Of a stretch of DNA of 29,991 nt, positions 24,481 through 29,991 are shown one piece after another. The stretch covers positions 1 through 29,991 of the forward strand of contig JBFXEJ010000080.1 in assembly GCA_050180235.1 (NCBI GenBank), written 5' to 3'. The translations under genes were made by a program, and so were the position numbers. This DNA comes from JAABRU01 sp050180235. GTDB taxonomy: Bacteria > Desulfobacterota > Desulfobacteria > Desulfobacterales > Desulfococcaceae. Position 1 is the first letter of the stretch, and each line of letters starts with the position of its first letter. The notes under the pieces are model-generated. The model was not told the DNA's origin, ran no database searches, and saw only the letters and a program-made list of their open reading frames with translations.

Positions 24481-25623
24481 ATGACAAACCCCTACCACAA
24501 TAAAAGTATGCTTCCCCATGATTCCGATATGTTTTTTGGGCGTGAGGCTGAGCTGAAGCGTATTGAAAACATGCTGAATTCTGACAATCCCCAGAGTGTT
24601 TCCATTGTGGGGGAACGCCGGATTGGCAAGTCTTCCATTGCCAACCGGGTGTATCACCGGTTTAAGGATGTGAAAAACACGCTGGCTGTTTTTCTGGATT
24701 GCAATGGTATGGCTGAAGACTGCAAAAGCAAAGAGGATTTTTTCAGGCTGCTTAACGGAAAATTCACAGAGGCTGCGGAAGCAGGACAGGGGTTTGAGAT
24801 TGATTTGAATCTGGATAAGGAACTGTTTAAGGATTATCCCGGTTTCAAGAGTTTTGTTTATAAGCAGGCAAAAACAGGCATCCGGTTTCTTGTTTTTATT
24901 GATGAATTTGAAAAACTGTCTGTAATGGGTTTTGCTGATGATTCCTTTTTTTCAAACTTGCGGTTTTTGGCAAGCAGACCTGAATATCGGCTGGCATTTG
25001 TCACCATATCCCAGAAACGCCTGAAGGATTTGACGCATAAATCTGTTATTTCCTCCGGGTTCTGGAATATTTTTGACAATGTTGTTATCGGGCTGCTGGA
25101 AGACAGTCCCCTGACTGACCTGCGGGTAAAAGGTTTTCAGAAAAGCGGTTTTTTTCTTGAAGAACAGGATATTAAAACCATTGATTATTATGCCGGGGCT
25201 TTTCCTTTTTTAAATCAGATTGTGTGCAGTCATCTGTTTTTTGCAAAGGATTCCGGGAAAAAGGTGAATCTTGGTCAGATTAAGGCTGAACTGGACGATC
25301 ATTATGAGGATTTGTGGGAAAAAAGGAGCAGGGAAGAGCAGAAGGTGTTGAAAAAACTGGCTGATGGTAAAAAAGCTGACGAGCATCTGCTGACGGAATT
25401 GCAGGTTCGGGGGCTGGTAAAACAGACAGTGGGATATTATTACCCTTTTTCCAAGTTTTTTTCCGAGTTGATCAAAAAGGTTTTCAAAGTCAGGAGCACA
25501 TCTTCCAATATTTTGGAAAAACTGAAAAAGGTTCAGGATATTACCGAAACAGGAAGCAAGATATTCAAAAATATCAGAGACTTTTTTTCCGGTAAAGAGG
25601 AAAAGAAAGAAGACAAAAAATGA
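24481..25623 (+). CDS. ORC/MNS-type NTPase, first gene of a two-gene operon
   Basis: 380 residues, starting at the ATG at 24481 with AAGGAG nine bases upstream; the earlier ATG at 24439 has none. It opens NPYHNKSMLP...MFFGREAELKRIENML, the lead-in seen in prokaryotic STAND/ORC-like ATPases. Walker A is VGERRIGKSS (43-52) and Walker B FLVFIDEFEKL (136-146). A sensor-like region (FVTISQKRL) follows, then a winged-helix-like segment (KKLADGKKADEHLLTELQVRGLVKQTVGYYYPFS) and a Lys-rich helical tail ending KEEKKEDKK. The domain set suits a nucleotide-switch protein that contacts DNA or protein partners. The stop overlaps the start of the next gene (ATGA), so the two are coupled and probably act together. 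No effector domain is visible in this one. Confidence 0.8.
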   Translation: MTNPYHNKSMLPHDSDMFFGREAELKRIENMLNSDNPQSVSIVGERRIGKSSIANRVYHRFKDVKNTLAVFLDCNGMAEDCKSKEDFFRLLNGKFTEAAEAGQGFEIDLNLDKELFKDYPGFKSFVYKQAKTGIRFLVFIDEFEKLSVMGFADDSFFSNLRFLASRPEYRLAFVTISQKRLKDLTHKSVISSGFWNIFDNVVIGLLEDSPLTDLRVKGFQKSGFFLEEQDIKTIDYYAGAFPFLNQIVCSHLFFAKDSGKKVNLGQIKAELDDHYEDLWEKRSREEQKVLKKLADGKKADEHLLTELQVRGLVKQTVGYYYPFSKFFSELIKKVFKVRSTSSNILEKLKKVQDITETGSKIFKNIRDFFSGKEEKKEDKK

Positions 25624-28600
25624 TCCGCATTTTATCCCAAACCATAAAACTTGGCCCCTGTCTTTTCTGTCAGGCTGTTTTTCAGCCCTCAAAGGCTTAT
25701 GATTTTATAAGTGAAAAAGAAGAGAATGAATACATTTTTTTATGGACATTTGTTTTTATGGGACTTTTGGCTGGCGGGGTTCTGGCTGTTCCCCATTACT
25801 GTCTTTATCATAATCTTTTTCAAAGTATTGCATTCGCATTCGCAGTCGCAGTCACAGTCGCAGGCGCAGGCGCAGTCGCAGTCGCATTCGCAGTCGTACT
25901 CACAGTCGCAGGCGCAGTCGCATTCGCAGGCGCATTCGCAGGAGCAGGCGCATTCGCAGGCGCAGTCGCAGGCGCAGGCGCATTCGCATTCGCAGGCGCA
26001 TTCGCAGGCGCATTCACAGTCGCATTCGCAGTCGCAGTCGCAGGCGCAGTCGCAGGCGCATTCACAGTCGCATTCGCAGTTTTTATAGGTGTCTGGCTGG
26101 GAACTGTTCTGCCTGTCTTTGTTTCTGCCGGTTTGATTGCTGCTGGTGTCTGCTGGATTCTGGCAGGTCTTGATGAGGCAGATAAAATTGATTTAAAGTT
26201 TGATAATGTCTGGTTATTTTTTATCGGCTGGATATTGATGGGTGTGAGCGGGGGGGGAGGAGTTCCTCACATACAGCCCTATAAAATAATTATATTTCCT
26301 ATATCGTTTTTCATTACCTATTTCTTTGTTTCAGGGCTGAGATTTATTCATGAGAATCAAAATTTTAAAATAAATTATGAAAAAAAAGACATAAAAAAAG
26401 ATGATCTTACTCATCAAAAATTCGGCTTTGTTCAGAAATCGTCTTTCATCTGGTGTTCTCTGCTTGCGGTTCTTGTTTATGCACTGACTTTTTTAACTGA
26501 CAGCCCGGATTTGCAGACCAAAATACGCATAACAGCCGCAGGCTTTGCCATCATGCCCTTTTTTATTCTCCATATTCCTGATTATCTCCTCTGTCTGCCT
26601 GTGTGGTATTGGCAGACCCAAAACGCGGTGAAAAACTGTGAAAACAGCCATGCGCTGATACAAATCTATGAAAACTCACTCCTGTTCAAACATGAAATGC
26701 TTTATTTTCAGTTACCCGGACTTTATACCTTCATCTCTCTTTTTGCAAAAAACAAAGAACTTGGCATAAAAGAGGCTGTGAAACGGATTGATTATTTATA
26801 CTGGTTTACCTTTCAGCAGAAACAGGCGCAAAAGGCAATTATTGAACTGGGCAGAGATAAGGAAACCGCGCACCAGTATATTCACTTTTTACTGGAACAG
26901 AAAAATCTGCCCCTTTTAAAAACCCTTGCAGCGGAAAACCCTTTAGCCGGGCTGTATCTGATTCTGTTCCATGAAACAGGCAAAACAGAAACACAGGAAA
27001 ATGCTTTTGCCATATCCCTGCCTGTGCGCAAAGGATTTTCATTTTTCCAAACCCGGCCTGAAAACAGACAGGAAAAACTGCCTAAAACAATAGAGGAAAA
27101 AATTGACCATGTGTGCCGGGAAATGGAAAAACAGGATGGACACAGGTTTAACCCGGAATTCTCCCTGAGCCTGAAAGCTGCCCGCACCCTGATGGCATCC
27201 TCAGCAGTAAAAGACTTTTATGCGGCATATACAATTCTGGAGCAGATAAGCGGTTTTCCTGAAGAAATAAAATATTTTCAGGATATTCAATCCCTGATTC
27301 CCCAGTTGAAAAGAATAAGGAACAGACTGCCTTCCATAGAAATCATCAAAAATTTTGAAACCCGGCGTTCTGAACTGCGGGATCAGCAGCAAAATTTCCT
27401 GAATCTGTCTGAAACTGCGGAAACCACCTTTTATGAACCGTTTGCACAGATATGGAAACAGGCTTTCAAAAATTTTGCACTGGTAATTGAGCAGGAAACA
27501 ACTGTTCAGCAGGGTTCGGCAGATCTTTCGATTCATCTGAAAAACAGTCAAATTTTAAAATCAGAGCAAAAGCAGCATCTTTACTTTGCCATAAGCAATA
27601 AGGGGCAGGAATTTGCATCCGGCATATCTGTCACTTTATGGGCAGACAACAAAAACACACTGCAGTTTTGCAAAGAGGCAAAGGCAGATATTCAGATAAT
27701 TGAAGCAGGTGCTGCAAAAGAAATCTCTTTTCCCGTCATTGCCGCTGCTGCGGATCAGACCCATGTGCGGGGCAGTATCATTTTTTCAGACAGAACCAGA
27801 GATGACAAGCAACTGCCGTTTTCCTTTCCGGTTTCCATAAATGAGGAAAAAGCGGAATTCAGGGAAATAACAAATCCTTATATTACCGGAAATCCTCTTG
27901 ATCAGAGCAGCAGGGTTTATGTGGGCCGTGAGGATGCCTATCACTTCATTGATACAAACATAATGGCCGGAGATGAACACCACACCATTGTCTGTTACGG
28001 CCTGCGCAGAACCGGAAAAAGCTCACTGCTGTACAGAATCATGAAAAACGGATTTACGGACAGACGCCTTGTGCCTGTCCTGTTTGACATGCAGGGCATT
28101 GATAATGAAGATGATTTTTATTATTCTCTGACAGAGGCCATAAACACAAACCTGGAACTCCAATCAGAATATGATGCCCGGAACTTTGGTGATTTCAAAA
28201 AATATCTTAAAAAAATAAAAGCAACTCTGTCAGACAGAATCATTGTTGTTCTGGTTGATGAATTTGAGGAACTGCAGATGCGGGTGGAGGACAAACGGAT
28301 ATCCAGAACAGTGTTCAGCAATATCCGGCACCTGATGCAGCATGAAAAAAACTTTATTTTCCTTTTTGCAGGAACCCATAAAATAGAAGAACTGAGCGCA
28401 GATTACTGGTCTGTTTTCTTTAACACTGCCACTTACCTGAAAATCAACTATCTCAGCACAAAAGACACGGAAAAACTGATCACGGAACCGGTGGCGGAAC
28501 ACCTGAACTATGACAGCCTTGCAGTGGAGCAGATAATAAAAATGACTCACGGCCAGCCCTATCTTACCCAGCTTATCTGCCGTACCATTGTAAATGATTT

Positions 28601-29012
28601 GAATGAGAACAAAAAACGCAATTATGCACTCATAGATGATGTGGATGATGCAGTGGAGAAAATCGTCAGGCAGGGAGATGACCATTTTTCCACACATATC
28701 TGGAAAGAATCAAGCCTGCCGGAACGCCTTGCCCTGAGCGCGGCAGCAGAGGAACTGAGCCAGAAGCAGTCGGATGATATTGGCATTGACGGTATTTTCA
28801 GCAAAATTGAACTCATAGCCGGAAAAATCACAAGAAGGGAATGTGTGGATACCCTGAGCAGACTGGTTTCCAAAGATATTATGGCAGAAAAAAACATGCG
28901 GTATTATTTTCCTGTAAATCTGCTGCGGAAATGGCTATACCGCAGGCATCCTTTGCGGCAGGTGCGGGAAGAGATGGATGAAAGGTATTCACAGATAAGC
29001 AAGTCAGCATAA
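25620..29012 (+). CDS. Membrane-anchored NTPase with an Ala-X dipeptide repeat
   Basis: 1130 residues beginning at the ATG that overlaps the previous stop. The N-terminal 335 residues are membrane-rich. There is a segment at 38-57, then residues 71-154 made of alternating Ala plus Phe/Val/Gly/Thr, then segments near 155-184, 197-213, 223-240, 275-293 and 304-331. A long soluble helical region follows (about 340-625) and a CARDB-like beta module (about 628-740). The C-terminal NTPase opens NPYITGNPL...VYVGREDAYHFI (752 on) with Walker A YGLRRTGKSS (793-802) and Walker B VVLVDEFEEL (about 874-883), then a winged-helix-like tail. The NPY...GRE and RRxGKSS signatures match the upstream gene, so the two NTPase domains are paralogous. 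It is probably an inner membrane signalling or defence-type switch; this is inference. Confidence 0.8.
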   Translation: MIRILSQTIKLGPCLFCQAVFQPSKAYDFISEKEENEYIFLWTFVFMGLLAGGVLAVPHYCLYHNLFQSIAFAFAVAVTVAGAGAVAVAFAVVLTVAGAVAFAGAFAGAGAFAGAVAGAGAFAFAGAFAGAFTVAFAVAVAGAVAGAFTVAFAVFIGVWLGTVLPVFVSAGLIAAGVCWILAGLDEADKIDLKFDNVWLFFIGWILMGVSGGGGVPHIQPYKIIIFPISFFITYFFVSGLRFIHENQNFKINYEKKDIKKDDLTHQKFGFVQKSSFIWCSLLAVLVYALTFLTDSPDLQTKIRITAAGFAIMPFFILHIPDYLLCLPVWYWQTQNAVKNCENSHALIQIYENSLLFKHEMLYFQLPGLYTFISLFAKNKELGIKEAVKRIDYLYWFTFQQKQAQKAIIELGRDKETAHQYIHFLLEQKNLPLLKTLAAENPLAGLYLILFHETGKTETQENAFAISLPVRKGFSFFQTRPENRQEKLPKTIEEKIDHVCREMEKQDGHRFNPEFSLSLKAARTLMASSAVKDFYAAYTILEQISGFPEEIKYFQDIQSLIPQLKRIRNRLPSIEIIKNFETRRSELRDQQQNFLNLSETAETTFYEPFAQIWKQAFKNFALVIEQETTVQQGSADLSIHLKNSQILKSEQKQHLYFAISNKGQEFASGISVTLWADNKNTLQFCKEAKADIQIIEAGAAKEISFPVIAAAADQTHVRGSIIFSDRTRDDKQLPFSFPVSINEEKAEFREITNPYITGNPLDQSSRVYVGREDAYHFIDTNIMAGDEHHTIVCYGLRRTGKSSLLYRIMKNGFTDRRLVPVLFDMQGIDNEDDFYYSLTEAINTNLELQSEYDARNFGDFKKYLKKIKATLSDRIIVVLVDEFEELQMRVEDKRISRTVFSNIRHLMQHEKNFIFLFAGTHKIEELSADYWSVFFNTATYLKINYLSTKDTEKLITEPVAEHLNYDSLAVEQIIKMTHGQPYLTQLICRTIVNDLNENKKRNYALIDDVDDAVEKIVRQGDDHFSTHIWKESSLPERLALSAAAEELSQKQSDDIGIDGIFSKIELIAGKITRRECVDTLSRLVSKDIMAEKNMRYYFPVNLLRKWLYRRHPLRQVREEMDERYSQISKSA
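25830..26081 (+). repeat. Hexanucleotide repeat (42 units) coding Ala-X dipeptides
   Basis: 252 bp of GCA followed by TTC, GTC or GGC. Nearly every odd codon is GCA (a few are ACA or GTA variants), and the even codon varies between Phe, Val and Gly. All three forward frames are open: the second reads His/Gln-Ser/Ala and the third Arg-rich. One reverse frame is also open. The in-frame product is hydrophobic enough to cross the membrane three or four times. Confidence 0.92.
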
Positions 29013-29199
29013 ATTTTCGGGTATAAAGTTTTGGCAGTGGGTTAAATCCGTTGGTCTCTCCAATGAATCTGAGCCGGAAAAAATCCGAAAGGATTGACAT
29101 TATTGGTATGATTCTTCCTCTCAGGGGAAATTCTGTTTTTTTATCCATTTTTCCTGAATTTCGGAGAAAAGTCAAATCCAAAAAACAGGAACCGGTATC

Positions 29200-29335
29200 A
29201 TACCAATTCTCCATTTAAACCATATGCTGCAGAAGGCAATGCCGATCAGTGCTGTCCGTTTTTTTTGTGAACTTTGTGCTATCTTTGTGTCCTTTGCGGT
29301 TAAAAGAAAGCATGGTTTCAATGGAGAATCGGTAT
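29200..29335. repeat. 136-bp inverted-repeat element with ATACCgATTCTCCATT ends
   Basis: ATACCAATTCTCCATTTAAACC at the left matches, inverted, GGTTTCAATGGAGAATCGGTAT at the right, 24 bp with three mismatches. The interior includes the common TTTGTGCTATCTTTGTGTCC motif. A solitary copy of the same end occurs at 6829-6848 beside the AAA/nuclease gene repeat. No clear target duplication was found. Confidence 0.65.
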
Positions 29336-29386
29336 AACGCAGAGTTTTTCACAGAGTCATACAGAGTTTTTTTCTGTGCAAAATCA

Positions 29387-29577
29387 GGTAGTGGGTCTGC
29401 ACGAACTGATTAAAATTTAACTATCTTATATTATTATGTTTTCAAAAAATGCTGATTTTTGTTTATACATAATAAATACAGATAGTTATACGATATTTCC
29501 ATGATACCGCTTATACTGATTACAAATAACATGTTGATTTATATATTAAAAAAATCAGCATGAAAAGTTCCACTACC
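29387..29577 (-). mobile_element. AT-rich miniature element, copy 2 (191 bp, reverse)
   Basis: Ends GGTAGTGGGTCTGCAC and GTTCCACTACC, flanked by CAAAATCA on both sides (29379-29386, 29578-29585). The interior is the reverse complement of the elements at 14326-14517 and 29765-29957 (ATTTATATATTAAAAAAATC, TATACATAATAAATAC and so on). Confidence 0.92.
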
Positions 29578-29764
29578 CAAAATCAGGTTTGAAAAAAATC
29601 AGCCGGTTTGATCCGCTGCCGGCATTCCGGATCAGGCGGGATATTCTTTTCCATAAATAGTCTTAGTTTTGCTGACCTGATCTGCACGACTCAGATTGAC
29701 ATCTTGAAAGATAGCTTTTATAATCAGCAATCGGTTTCAGACCTGTTCCCGGAGTGCAAAAATT

Positions 29765-29957
29765 GGTAGTGGGACTTTTCATGCTGATTTTTTTAATATA
29801 TAAATCAATATGTTATTTATAATCAGTATAAGCAGTATCATGGATGTATGGTATAACTATTTGTATTTATTATGTATAGACAAAAAATCAGTATATTTTT
29901 GAAAATATAATAATATTAAGTAGTTATTTTTTTGTCAGTATGTGCAGACCCACTAGC
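29765..29957 (+). mobile_element. AT-rich miniature element, copy 3 (193 bp)
   Basis: Near-identical to 14326-14517 over its length. The right end is CACTAGC instead of CACTACC. It is flanked by CAAAAATT (29757-29764) and CAAAATTT (29958-29965), an 8-bp duplication with one difference. The left flank GGAGTGCAAAAATT resembles the 46-bp array unit at 6888-7208, so it probably landed in a relative of that repeat. The remaining gene-free sequence 29013-29991 shows no coding. Confidence 0.85.
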
Positions 29958-29991
29958 CAAAATTTAAGGGATGGGGTTTTTTGCTTACATC

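Larger units (their letters stand above)
29033..29620. mobile_element. Possible decayed element with GGTAGTGGGT-like ends
   Basis: GGCAGTGGGTTAAATCCG at the left and CCGGTTTGATCCGCTGCC at the right resemble the ends GGTAGTGGGTCAAACCGG of the element at 19891-20058, with several substitutions. No target duplication is preserved. It would contain two smaller elements (29200-29335, 29387-29577). The interior has no coding frame. Confidence 0.35.

Noticed and set aside
25711..26088. Separate His/Gln-Ser repeat protein in the second frame
   Set aside because: It lies wholly within the larger NTPase gene, has no ribosome site and is explained by the hexamer repeat.

Overview
The window looks like a repeat-rich accessory stretch of a Gram-negative, probably sulfate-reducing Desulfobacterota genome (Desulfonema/Desulfococcus-like). 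That is inferred from the mix of chemosensory genes, Lnt, TolC, large secreted proteins with dockerin-like ends, AAA-ATPase/PD-(D/E)XK genes and Uma2 remnants, plus many small transposon-like repeats. It is not proven. A run of 10 Ns at 7026-7035 marks an assembly gap.

Layout. Bases 1-4640 hold a leftward chemosensory operon (MCP, CheW, CheA). Its cheA is broken by an insertion sequence whose right end lies at about base 125. Bases 4640-9170 hold two near-twin AAA-ATPase/nuclease genes, a 46-bp tandem array, an inverted repeat pair and a nested pair of miniature elements. Bases 9170-17060 hold a P-type cation ATPase, a large secreted caspase/legumain-like gene split by a 192-bp miniature element, and a TolC-type outer membrane protein. 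Bases 17060-20250 hold a universal stress protein and an SH3/AMIN-type periplasmic protein, separated by four copies of one hairpin-bearing miniature element. One of those copies is itself split by another element. Bases 20254-22794 form a rightward operon of two CheW-domain proteins and lnt. Bases 22800-24400 hold a Uma2 fragment and a frameshifted IS110-type transposase with a GC-rich palindrome in its leader. Bases 24481-29012 form a two-gene operon of NTPases. The second is a 1130-residue membrane protein containing 84 residues of Ala-X dipeptide repeat encoded by a hexanucleotide repeat. Bases 29013-29991 are gene-free and full of nested elements.

How it fits together. Two themes dominate. 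The first is chemosensory signalling: an interrupted MCP/CheW/CheA set and a separate CheW pair. The second is a dense network of non-autonomous elements whose boundaries can be read to the base from target duplications. Families ending in GGTAGTGGG make 8-bp duplications. Families ending in GG(T/C)GATTTCC sit between TTA trinucleotides. The least explained genes are the two-NTPase operon and the AAA/nuclease twins. Their functions are inferred from motifs only.
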